Position numbers and translations under genes: made by a program. DNA of 64,000 bases, from positions 15,239,001 through 15,303,000 of the forward strand of contig NC_134160.1 in the NCBI RefSeq assembly GCF_033958435.1, in the 5' to 3' direction. Below the pieces are notes generated by a model that was given only the letters and a program-made list of their open reading frames with translations, was not told the DNA's origin and searched no databases. The stretch comes from Carettochelys insculpta (lineage: Eukaryota; Chordata; Testudines; Carettochelyidae). Position 1 is the stretch's first letter. Every line of letters starts with the position of its first letter. Shown in pieces: positions 34,796 through 45,000 of this stretch.

Positions 34796-34939
34796 CATAG
34801 GGACCTCAGGAGGTCATTGAGTCCAGTCCCTGGCCATCTTGGCAGGGCCAAACACCACCCTGACACACTTTTTTTTTTTGTTTAATCTATTTGTCCCAGA
34901 CCCCTAAATGGCCTCCTCAAGGATTGAACTCACAACCCT
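34796..34939 (-). mobile_element. tRNA-derived SINE with CR1-like tail, minus copy
   Basis: Reverse-complement SINE: a CR1-type tail first ('agggacctcaggaggtcatt', 'gagtccagtccctggcc'), then a poly-T linker and 'aatctatttgtcccagac', then the tRNA-like B-box region ('aaggattgaactcacaaccc'). It meets the next SINE head-to-head at about 34940. The arrangement (tRNA-like head, body, CR1-like 3' end) is that of turtle Cry-type SINEs. Confidence 0.78.
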
Positions 34940-35112
34940 CAGTGGTTTGCGCGCTGGCCTGCTAAATCCAGGGTGTGAGAGCAATCATTGAGGGGACCAT
35001 TTAGGGATGTGGCACAAATAGATTTAAAAAAAAAGGGGATGGTGCTTGGTCCTGCCAAGAGGGCAGAGGACTGGACTCGATGACCTCCCGAGGTCCCTTC
35101 CAGTTCTATAAG
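34940..35112 (+). mobile_element. tRNA-derived SINE with CR1-like tail, plus copy
   Basis: It starts inside the tRNA-like head ('cagtggtttgcgcgctggcc', 'tgctaaatccagggtgtgag', 'agcaatcattgaggggacc'), continues with 'atttagggatgtggcacaaa', and ends in the CR1-like tail ('ggactggactcgatgacctc', 'ccgaggtcccttccagttct'). Most of the A-box side is missing because the copy is fused head-to-head to the minus copy. Confidence 0.82.
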
Positions 35113-35139
35113 GTGTGTGTGTGTGTGTGTGTGTGTGTA
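35113..35139. repeat. (GT)n microsatellite
   Basis: About 13 GT dinucleotides directly at the 3' tip of the plus-oriented SINE, where the tail repeat normally sits. The tail has probably been replaced or expanded. Confidence 0.95.
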
Positions 35140-35490
35140 ACCCTGGGTTTAGCCGGCCAATGCTCAAGCCACTGAATGAGCCCTGCCCCTGCCTCTTCCA
35201 AACCCATTGACCCTCAGAACCATCATGTAGAACCTCAAGGGTCATGAGCGCCCCCGGACTGAAAGTTGAACACACCTATTCTCAGAGGCTGTTTTGGACA
35301 CCCCATTCCCTCCCACACCCCTGTATTCTGGAGCTGGCCATTCTGGGAGCTGGATTCCCAGTCCCCAGTCTTTCCTGTGTCCAGCCAGGGATGGAAATGC
35401 CAGGAAAAAGCCTCCCCTGGAGAGTTTTACTCTGCCTATCAGGATCAAGGTTGCAGGAAAACTGACAGAGGAAAAATACCTCTGTTGGGG

Positions 35491-35690
35491 AGAGGGATAG
35501 CTCAGTGGTTAGAGCACCTGGCCTTGTAAACCCAGGGTTGTGATCTTGAGGGGGTTTTCCAAGGGTCTGGGGCAGATTAGAGTCAACAAAATAAATCTGC
35601 CAGGGATGGTGCTAGGTCCTGCTGTGAAGGCAGGGGACCAGACTTGATGACCTCTCAAGGTCCCTTCCAGCTCTCTGAGAAGTGTTTCAG
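35491..35690 (+). mobile_element. tRNA-derived SINE with CR1-like tail, full length
   Basis: The tRNA-like head is clear: 'gagagggatagctcagtggt' (A box), 'tagagcacctggccttgtaa', 'acccagggttgtgatcttga' (B-box side). The body 'cagattagagtcaacaaaat' and 'ccagggatggtgctaggtcc' follows, and the CR1-like tail is 'gacttgatgacctctcaagg' and 'tcccttccagctctctgag'. It is the most complete copy of this SINE in the window. Pol III boxes are derived from a tRNA but this is not a tRNA gene. Confidence 0.88.
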
Positions 35691-37787
35691 ATCCCTCCAG
35701 GGCCCCAGAGGCACATTGGGTTATAGAGCAGTTCTTAGTTTCTTTGAGTGAGTTTCTCAAACTGATCCTACCTGGTCTCCCTTCCAGTCATGGGAAACAG
35801 CCAAGGGAGAGGGTGCAGTAGGGTAGAGAGGTCACACAGGAAATAAGCCAGATTTCCCCTGTGGTTAGTTAATTCAAGCATGGTGCCAAGTGGGGGCTCC
35901 CTCACTGGAGGGTGCCGGGGGGAGAAGGCTTTAAATCCTGCCAAAACAGCTGGGATGGCTCAGCAGACAGAACCTGGTTTATACCACCTGGGAATATTTC
36001 TGGAGCAGATACACCCTCTCCATGGCTTGTCCCAGCATCCAGATCAGACTTCCAGTATCCAGGGCAGCATACTGGGGCACTGCTGCTAAGCACAGAGCAA
36101 ACGAGCAACTGGCAGTGAACACAGCAGGACCCTCTTTCCCCTGCAGCTGTGCTAAAGGAACCAGACCTCGCCTGCCACACTGCTGTGCAGCTGGAATGTA
36201 AACACCATGTGGGAACAGGACTTAGGGCAGGAATTAGGACAATGACCCCGTACGTCAGGGCGAGGTGAGACAGGACAGATGTTCCAAACAGGCCTGGGAT
36301 TTAAACTTGGGGCGGGGGGCAGGTTCCTAAATCTTGTTGGGCACAAATATGGAGCTCAGCTCCCACTTTGCCCTTATAAATCCAGAGTAACTAACTCAGG
36401 TCTGCTCTCTGTATTTCGCAAAAAGAATTACGGACCATTAACTGTGACGTAATGATCACAACCTCCTGGCTTTCAAACTGAAGGCCTTACATGATCCGTT
36501 TTAAACCAGCATTGAAACACAGCAGTCTCTTGCGGGGACCTGTCTGACAGAGCCCAGCAACAATGCAAACAGCATCAGGCTGAATCCTGCATCCTGTTTG
36601 AACTCCAGGATGAATTGCCGGGGGCCAAACCACAGCAGGTGGCTAGAGACCAGGGCCCTGGGAATAACCCTGATGATTCCTGTGGAATGGGCAAGGCGAT
36701 ACCAGATTGATTATTGCCAGGAACTCAGTTTCATCTGTTAGCGCAGAATGGCAAAGATCTAAAATTTCCCTGCAGCTGAGGGTGGTGCATGCCAATTTAG
36801 AGCTACTTCAGTCCTGCCCTGCCAAGGCAAAAGATGCAGTATTTTCTATTTATTGATGGTGCTTATACTGCACCCGTCATCGTTGTATCTAGGCCCTTGT
36901 CAGTCTTTATTTATCCTGACAATACTTCTGTGAGGTAGGGCAGACTGCTACCCACATGGGGAAACCGAGGCACACACTCAAACTTCATGCTCCGAAGTCC
37001 CACAGCAGGGGCCTCTACTGGCCAGTCTGGCTATGGAGAGAGAGTTCACCCTGGGCAACGGTTTGGTGCATTACACACTTGGGTTTGACACTCCCTTTCC
37101 TGACAGCAGCACCTCGGGCAGCGTCTCTGCTTCTACAGCCCTATTTATTTAAGCAGTGCACAGCTCATTGCCATCTCATCAGTAACCTGAGAAGCGGGCG
37201 ACAAACACGCAGCACAGTTCATGAAGGGCAAGAGCCTGGGACAGCTAGATTCCGAATCAGTATCCAAAAACCAGAACTTTCTGGCCTAAATCTCTGGTCA
37301 CGGCTCAAGTTCAGTTCTTGTTCGCACCTGTCCCCATAGGATCTAAGCACCTGTCACTGAAGTCCAAAGAGCTGCTCCAAGGACGAATGTAGTCCAGGTT
37401 GGGTCCTTTAAGTCCATCCTCCTGAAGGCTGAAATTCTGGTTTACATCCCCCTGAGGATGGCTCAGATGCAGCCATCTCTGGAGTGGAATCCCACTTTGA
37501 TTTAACAGCACTGAGTAGCACATCACCACTGGTCAGGGCAGGACATGAAGAAAATCACATGCCTTTGAAAACTAGAGAGGGAACATAGCTCTCAGGACTG
37601 GCAATGAGTCACAACACCCTCCTTCTTGTGAAAGCTGCCCTGGGGCCTCTACTGAGAGGCCACCAGTTACCTGTATGTCTCAGGCAAGGCAGAGCAACCC
37701 CTTGCACCAGGCTGTGGCATGCCACCTGACTGCAGAAGGTGGTCTCCAGCACCAACTTCACCTTCTGCACTCCTGCTTTCCTTTCAG
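35691..37787. other. No gene recognised; MIR relic
   Basis: About 2.1 kb. A reversed MIR-like relic ('acttctgtgaggtagggcag', 'catggggaaaccgaggcaca') lies at 36900-37030. No exon is supported before 37788, although the plus-strand frame of the candidate exon is open back to 37719. Confidence 0.45.
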
Positions 37788-38024
37788 GCCTCTCCAGTCC
37801 CCGAGCCTGAGGGTGTTTGCCCCAGCAGGGTCACACAGCCGGCCCCGGACAATCCAGAGGTTATCCCCATCTGGCAGTTCACAGCCACAGACGACCCAGG
37901 AGCTCCACGGTTAACAGTGTGGGAGAAGGGGCTGCGGGGGAGAAGGGGACAGAAAGGTGGTGCTGGACAGAAAGGTGGTGCACTCCGAGAGCGATGGACT
38001 GAGCTGAACTCATGGGACAAGGGG
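37788..38024 (+). CDS. Candidate exon A of an unrecognised plus-strand gene
   Basis: Preceded by a long pyrimidine tract ending CTTTCAG at 37787 and followed by a consensus donor GGG|GTGAGC at 38025. The segment is 237 bp, exactly 79 codons. Only one of the three frames is open, beginning ASPVPEPEGVCPSRVTQPAP, then VIPIWQFTATDDPGAPRL and TVWEKGLRGRRGQKGG. The composition (Pro/Gly-rich with Trp, a GQKGGAGQKGG duplication) looks protein-like. I do not recognise the family. If real, it lies about 1.1 kb upstream of the 51-bp minisatellite and reads towards it. It would be antisense to SDC3 if SDC3 intron 1 covers the region. It could also be a chance open stretch between splice-like sites. Confidence 0.4.
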
Positions 38025-38486
38025 GTGAGCTGTGTTTGGGTTGGGGGCAGAGCTAACGCAGGACTGTGGGCATAGCCAAGGGGGGCGGGAGTGGGGATGA
38101 AGCTGGTGCAAGGGAGCGCCCGCAATGCACAACAGCAGAGGGGATCAGTAGGAGTCGGGGAGGTGGACAGTGCCAGTAGAGGGGCACAATGAATCACTAG
38201 GAAGCAGGGGAACCAGAGCTAATGCCAGGAAGCCAGGCTCGGGCACACGCGCGGGCACTGGCATACAGGAGCAATAGGCAGGGCTGGGGTGCTCAGTGGG
38301 GGGCAGCTGGAAGGGCAGGATGCGCTCGCCAGCTGCCAGGCAAAGCGTCTGGTGCACTGAGACAGGGGCAGAGCTGCCCCCTCGCCACTCACTCCCTTCA
38401 ACCCAGTCTCCTTTGAGCCTCTCCCTGGCCTTCCCTGGGAGCCGAGAGCTTGTTTACAAGGTGGTTTAAACATTCTTCTTCCCCAG

Positions 38487-38601
38487 GCTACAGCAAAGCT
38501 ATTTATAAACCAGGCTCAGCAAGGCCAGCAGGCAGAGGAGGCTGGCATGGACCCAAACTGCCAGTCTGCCTCCCAAGCGCCGGAGGAGGCAGCTGTGATT
38601 G
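38487..38601 (+). CDS. Candidate exon B of an unrecognised plus-strand gene
   Basis: The acceptor is strong (CATTCTTCTTCCCCAG at 38486). The donor G|GTCAGT at 38602 is moderate. Read in phase 0, as exon A requires, it gives ATAKLFINQAQQGQQAEEAG, then MDPNCQSASQAPEEAAVI, and ends one base into a codon. This is an acidic Gln/Ala-rich, soluble-looking segment with no stop. The phase-1 end can join an AG acceptor at 39084, giving ESAMSPVPLTPAS and so running straight into the first minisatellite unit, although that acceptor has a poor pyrimidine tract. A different frame of the same exon can join the CACAG acceptor at 39020, but that frame does not fit exon A. No family recognised. Confidence 0.4.
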
Positions 38602-39095
38602 GTCAGTCACTCGCTGGATGGTCACTGTGGGTATCCCCACACCAGTGAGGGCATGGGGCACCCTGGCTGCAGCAAGGGGCTTTGTCAGCTGGGGATGGGG
38701 CCTCACAGGCGGCCGGCGGATGCTGTGTGTCTGCCCCAGTGGGGTGGCAGGGCGGGCAGCATGGGGCAGTCCGGCACACTGGTGTTACATGGCGGCTGCA
38801 GGCCAAGATGGTGCTTGGCGGTTTAGCTCCCATCAGTGCTACCCGCTCCTGCTGAGCTATCTGGGGGCCACAGGGTGCACCGTGGGAGGGGCAGCGAGAG
38901 GGTTAAAGGGTGGGGGTTCAGGGGCACAGAAACTTGACTCACCCCCAGCTGGACTGAGAATCAGCAAGTCACCCCACCCCCCCGCCCCCCCAACAAGGGG
39001 CACTGGCAGAATCTGCACAGTGGGGCTGAGCACCACCGAGCCAAACTGCAAACCCTGGAGATGACACCAATCGCTTCAAACCAGAGTCAGCAATG

Positions 39096-42000
39096 TCCCC
39101 AGTGCCCCTCACCCCAGCCTCCCTGCCTCCAAACGGCCTCTTCCAGCCCCCAGAGCCCCTCACCCAGCATCTCTTCCTCCAAACGGCCTCTTCCAGCACC
39201 CGGAGCAACGCACCGCAGTATCTCTGCCTCCAAACGGCCTCTTCCAGCACCCGGAGACCCTCACCCCAGCATCCCCACCTCCAAACGGCCTCTTCCAGCC
39301 ACTGGTGCAATGCACCCCAGTATCTCTGCCTCCAAACGGCCTCTTCCAGCCCCAAGAGCCCCTCACCCCACCATCCCTACCTCCAAACGGACTCTTCCAT
39401 CCCCCACAGCCCCTCACCCCAGCATCCCTGCCTCCAAACGGCCTCTTCCAGCCACCAGAGCCCCTCACCCCAGCATCCCTGCCTCCAAACTGCATCTTCC
39501 AGCCCCCAGAGCGCCTCACCCCACCATCCCTACCTCCAAATGGCTTCTTCCAGCCCCTGGTGCCCCTCACCCCAGCATCCCTGCCTCCAAACTGCCACTT
39601 CCAGCCCCCAGAGCCCCTCACCCCAGCATCTCTTCCTCCAAACAGCCTCTTCCAGCCACCGGTGCCACGCACCCCAGTATCTCTGCCTCCAAACGGCCTC
39701 TTCCAGCCCCCGGTGCCACGCACCCCAGTATCTCTGCCTCCAAACGGCCTCTTCCAGCCCCCGGTGCCACTCTCCCTAGCATCCCCACCTCCAAACGGCC
39801 TCTTCCAGCTCCCAGAGCCCCTCACCCAGCATCTCTTCCTCCAAACAGCTTCTTCCAGCCACCGGTGCAACGCACCCCAGCATCCCCACCTCCAAACGGC
39901 CTCTTCCAGCCCCAAGAGCCCCTCACCCCAGCATCCCCACCTCCAAACGGCCTCTTCCAGCCCCCGGTGCCCCTCACCCCAGCATCCCTGCATCCAAACG
40001 GCCTCTTCCAGCCCCCGGTGCCCCTCTTCCCAGCATCCCCGCCTCCAAACGGCTTCTTCCAGCCCCCGGTGCCCCTCACCCCAGCATCCCTGCCTCCAAA
40101 CTACGTCTTCCAGCCCCCGGTGCCCCTCACCCCACCATCCCTACCTCCAAACGGCTTCTTCCAGCCCCTGGTGCCCCTCACACCAGCATCCCTGCCTCCA
40201 AACGGCCTCTTCCAGCCCCCGGTGCCCCTCTTCCCAGCATCCCCGCCTCCAAACGGCCTCTTCCAGCCACCAGAGCCCCTCACCCCAGCATCCCTGCCTC
40301 CAAACGGCCTCTTCCAGCCCCGGTGCCCCTCTTCCCAGCATCCCTGCCTCCAAACGGCCTCTTCCAGCCCCCGGTGCCCCTCTTCCCAGCATCCCTGCCT
40401 CCAAACGGCCTCTTCCAGCCCCCAGACCCCTCACCCCAGCATCCCAACCTCCAAACGGCCTCTTCCAGCCCCCAGAGCCCCTCAACCCAGCATCCCTGCC
40501 TCCAAACTGCCTCTTCCAGGCAATGGTGCCCCTCACCCCAGCATCCCAGCCTCCAAACGGCCTCTTCCAGCCCCCAGAGCGCCTCACACCAGCATCCCTG
40601 CCTCCAAACAGCCTCTTCCAGCCCCCAGAGCCCCTCACCCCAGCATCCCTGCCTCCAAACGGCCTCTTCCAGCCCCCAGAGCCCCTCACCCCAGCATCCC
40701 TGCCTCGAAATGGCTTCTTCCAGCCACCAGAGCCCCTCACCCCAGCATCCCTGCCTCCAAACAGCCTCTTCCAGCCACCAGAGCCCTTTACCCCATCATC
40801 CCTGCCTCCAAACGGCTTCTTCCCGCCCCCAGAGCCCCTCACCCCAGCATCCCTGCCTCCAAACGGCCTCTTCCAGCCCCCAGAGCCCCTCACCCCAGCA
40901 TCCCTGCCTCCAAACGGCCTCTTCCAGCCCCCAGTGCCCCTCACCACCGCATCCCTGCCTCCAAGCGGCCTCTTCCAGGCCGTTGCCCCTCACCACAGCA
41001 TCTCGGCCTCCAAACGGCCTCTTCCAGTCCCCAGAGCCTCTCACCCCAGCATCCCTGCCTCGATATGGCATCTTCCAGACACCAGAGGCCCTCACTCAGC
41101 ATCTCTGCCTCCAAACAGCTTCTTCCAGCCTCCAAACCCCTCACCCCAGCATCCCTGCCTCCCAACGGCCTCTTCCAACCACCTGAGCCCCCTCACCCCG
41201 GCATCCCTGACTCCAAACGGCCTCTTTCAGCCACCAGAGCCCTTTACCCCATCATCCCTGCCTCCAAACGGCTTCTTCCCGCCCCCAGAGCCCCTCACCC
41301 CAGCATCCCTGCCTCCAAACGGCCTCTTCCAGCCACCAGAGCCCCTCACCCCAGCATCCCTGCCTCCAAACGGCCTCTTTCACCTCCCAGAGCCCCTCAC
41401 ACCAGCATCCCTGCCTCCAAACGCCCTCTTCCAGCCCCCAGAGCCCCTCACCCCAGCATCCCTGACTCCAAACGGCCTCTTCCAGCCCCCAGAGCCCCTC
41501 ACCCCAGCATCCCTGACTCCAAACGGCCTATTCCACCACCACAGCCCCTCACCCGCGCATCTCTGCCTCCAAGCGGCCTCTTCCAACCACCAGAGCTCCT
41601 CACCCCAGCATCTCTGCCTCCAAACGGCTTCTTCCAGCCCTCAGAGCCCCTCACCCCAGCATCTCTGCCTCCAAACAGATTCTTCCAGCACCAGAGCCCC
41701 TCAACCCAGCATCCCTGCCTCAAAACGGCCTCTTCCAGCCCCCAGAGCCCCTCACCCCAGCATCCCTGCCTCCAAACGGCCTCTTCCAGCCCCCAGAGCC
41801 CCTCACCCCAGCATCCCTGCCTCCAAACGGCCTCTTCCAGCCCCCAGAGCCCCTCACCCCAGCATCCCTGACTCCAAACGGCCTCTTCCAACCACCAGAG
41901 CTCCTCACCCCAGCATCTCTGCCTCCAAACGGCTTCTTCCAGCCCTCAGAGCCCCTCACCCCAGCATCTCTGCCTCCAAACAGATTCTTCCAGCCTCCAA

Positions 42001-45000
42001 ACCCCTCACCCCAGCATCCCTGCCTCCAAACGGCCTCTTCCAACCACCTGAGCCCCCTCACCCCGGCATCCCTGACTCCAAACGGCCTCTTCCAACCCCC
42101 GGTGCCCCTCACCCCAGCATCCCTGCCTCCAAACGGCCTCTTTCACCTCCCAGAGCCCCTCACACCAGCATCCCTGCCTCCAAACGCCCTCTTCCATCCC
42201 CTAGAGTCCCTCACCCCAGCATCCCTGCCTCCAAACTGCCTCTTCCAGCCCCCAGAGCCCCTCACCCCAGCATCCCTGACTCCAAACGGCCTCTTCCAAC
42301 CACCAGAGCTCCTCACCCCAGCATCTCTGCCTCCAAACGGCTTCTTCCAGCCCTCAGAGCCCCTCACCCCAGCATCTCTGCCTCCAAACAGATTCTTCCA
42401 GCCCCCAGAGCCCCTCACCCCAGCATCCCTGCCTCCAAACGGTCTCTTCCAGCCCCCAGAGCCCCTCACCCCAGCATCTCTGCCTCCAAACGGCCTCTTC
42501 CAGCCCCCAGAGCCCCTCACCCCAGCATCCCTGCCTCCAAACGGCCTCTTCCAGCCATCAGAGCCCCTCACCCCAGCATCCCTGCCTCCAAACGGCCTCT
42601 TCCAGCCCCCAGAGCGCCTCACACCAGCATCCCTGCCTCCAAACAGCCTCTTCCAGCCCCCAGAGCCCCTCACCCCAGCATCCCTGCCTCAAAATGGCTT
42701 CTTCCAGCCACCAGAGCCCCTCACCCCAGCATCCCTGCCTCCAAAGTGCCTCTTCCAGCCACCAGAGCCCTTTACCCCATCATCCCTGCCTCCAAACGGC
42801 TTCTTCCCGCCCCCAGAGCCCCTCACCCCAGCATCCCTGCCTCCAAATGGCCTCTTCCAGCCCCCAGAGCCCCTCACCACCGCATCCCTGCCTCCAAACG
42901 GCCTCTTCCAGGCCGTTGCCCCTCACCACAGCATCTCTGCCTCCAAACGGCCTCTTCCAGCCCCCAGAGCCTCTCACCCCAGCATCCCTGCCTCGATATG
43001 GCATCTTCCAGACACCAGAGCCCCTCACCCAGCATCTCTGCCTCCAAACAGCTTCTTCCAGCCTCCAAACCCCTCACCCCAGCATCCCTGCCTCCAAACG
43101 GCCTCTTCCAACCACCTGAGCCCCCTCACCCCGGCATCCCTGACTCCAAATGGCCTCTTCCAACCCCCGGTGCCCCTCACCCCAGCATCCCCGCCTCCAA
43201 ACGGCCTCTTTCACCTCCCAGAGACCCTCACACCAGCATCCCTGCCTCCAAACGCCCTCTTCCATCCCCTAGAGTCCCTCACCCCAGCAGCCCTGCCTCC
43301 AAATTGCCTCTTCCAGCCCCCAGAGCCCCTCACCCCAGCATCCCTGACTCCAAACGGCCTCTTCCAACCACCAGAGCTCCTCACCCCAGCATGTCTGCCT
43401 CCAAACGGCTTCTTCCAGCCCTCAGAGCCCCTCACCCCAGCATCTCTGCCTCCAAACAGATTCTTCCAGCCCCCAGAGCCCCTCACCCCAGCATCCCTGC
43501 CTCCAAACGGCCTCTTCCAGCCCCCAGAGCCCCTCACCCCAGCATCTCTGCCTCCAAATGGCCTCTTCCAACCACCAGAGCTCCTCACCCCAGCATCTCT
43601 GCCTCCAAACGGCTTCTTCCAGCCATCAGAGCCCCTCACCCCAGCATCTCTGCCTCCAAATGGCCTCTTCCAACCACCAGAGCTCCTCACCCCAGCATCT
43701 CTGCCTCCAAACGGCTTCTTCCAGCCCTCAGAGCCCCTCACCCCAGCATCTCTGCCTCCAAACAGATTCTTCCAGCCCCCAGAGCCCCTCACCCCAGCAT
43801 CCCTGCCTCCAAACGGCCTCTTCCAGCCCCCAGAGCCCCTCACCCCAGCATCTCTGCCTCCAAATGGCCTCTTCCAGCCCCCAGAGCCCCTCACCCCAGC
43901 ATCCCTGCCTCCAAACGGCCTCTTCCAGCCATCAGAGCCCCTCACCCCAGCATCCCTGCCTCCAAATGGCCTCTTCCAGCCCCCAGAGCGCCTCACACCA
44001 GCATCCCTGCCTCCAAACGGCCTCTTCCAGCCCCCAGAGCCCCTCACCCCAGCATCCCTGCCTCCAAACTGCCTCTTCCAGCCCCCAGAGCCCCTCACAC
44101 CAGCATCCCTGCCTCCAAATGACTTCTTCCAGCCCCCAGAGTCCCACACCCCAGCATCCCTGCCTGCAAACAGCATCTTCCAGCCCCCGGTACCCCTCAC
44201 CCCAGCATCTCTGCCTCCAAACAGCCTCTTCCAGCCCATGGTGCCCCTGACCCCAGCATCCCTGCCTCCAAACGGCCTCTTCCAACCACCTGAGCCCTTC
44301 ACCCCAGAATCCCTGCCTCCAAACTGCCTCTTCCAACCCCCGGTGCCCCTCACCCCAGCATCCCCGCCTCCAAACGGCCTCTTTCACCTCCCAGAGCCCC
44401 TCACACCAGCATCCCTGCCTCCAAACGCCCTCTTCCATCCCCTAGAGTCCCTCACCCCAGCAGCCCTGCCTCCAAATTGCCTCTTCCAGCCCCCAGAGCC
44501 CCTCACCCCAGCATCCCTGACTCCAAACGGCCTCTTCCAACCACCAGAGCTCCTCACCCCAGCATCTCTGCCTCCAAACGGCTTCTTCCAGCCCTCAGAG
44601 CCCCTCACCCCAGCATCTCTGCCTCCAAACAGATTCTTCCAGCCCCCAGAGCCCCTCACCCCAGCATCCCTGCCTCCAAACGGCCTCTTCCAGCCCCCAG
44701 AGCCCCTCACCCCAGCATCTCTGCCTCCAAATGGCCTCTTCCAACCACCAGAGCTCCTCACCTCAGCATCTCTGCCTCCAAACGGCTTCTTCCAGCCCTC
44801 AGAGCCCCTCACCCCAGCATCTCTGCCTCCAAACAGATTCTTCCAGCCCCCAGAGCCCCTCACCCCAGCATCCCTGCCTCCAAACGGCCTCTTCCAGCCC
44901 CCAGAGCCCCTCACCCCAGCATCTCTGCCTCCAAATGGCCTCTTCCAGCCCCCAGAGCCCCTCACCCCAGCATCCCTGCCTCCAAACGGCCTCTTCCAGC

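Noticed and set aside
35491..35565. tRNA gene
   Set aside because: The A and B boxes are present but the stretch continues into a SINE body and CR1-like tail, and the stem sequences do not complete a functional cloverleaf by eye.
39305..44122. A 1605-codon proline-rich protein gene on the plus strand
   Set aside because: It is entirely 51-bp minisatellite. The frame switches among three unrelated motifs, other frames and the minus strand are equally open, and no promoter or splice structure supports it as one coding exon.
43211..44353. Minus-strand protein with GVRGSGGWKRPFGGRDA repeats
   Set aside because: Antisense translation of the same minisatellite. Openness follows from the unit's length and composition.
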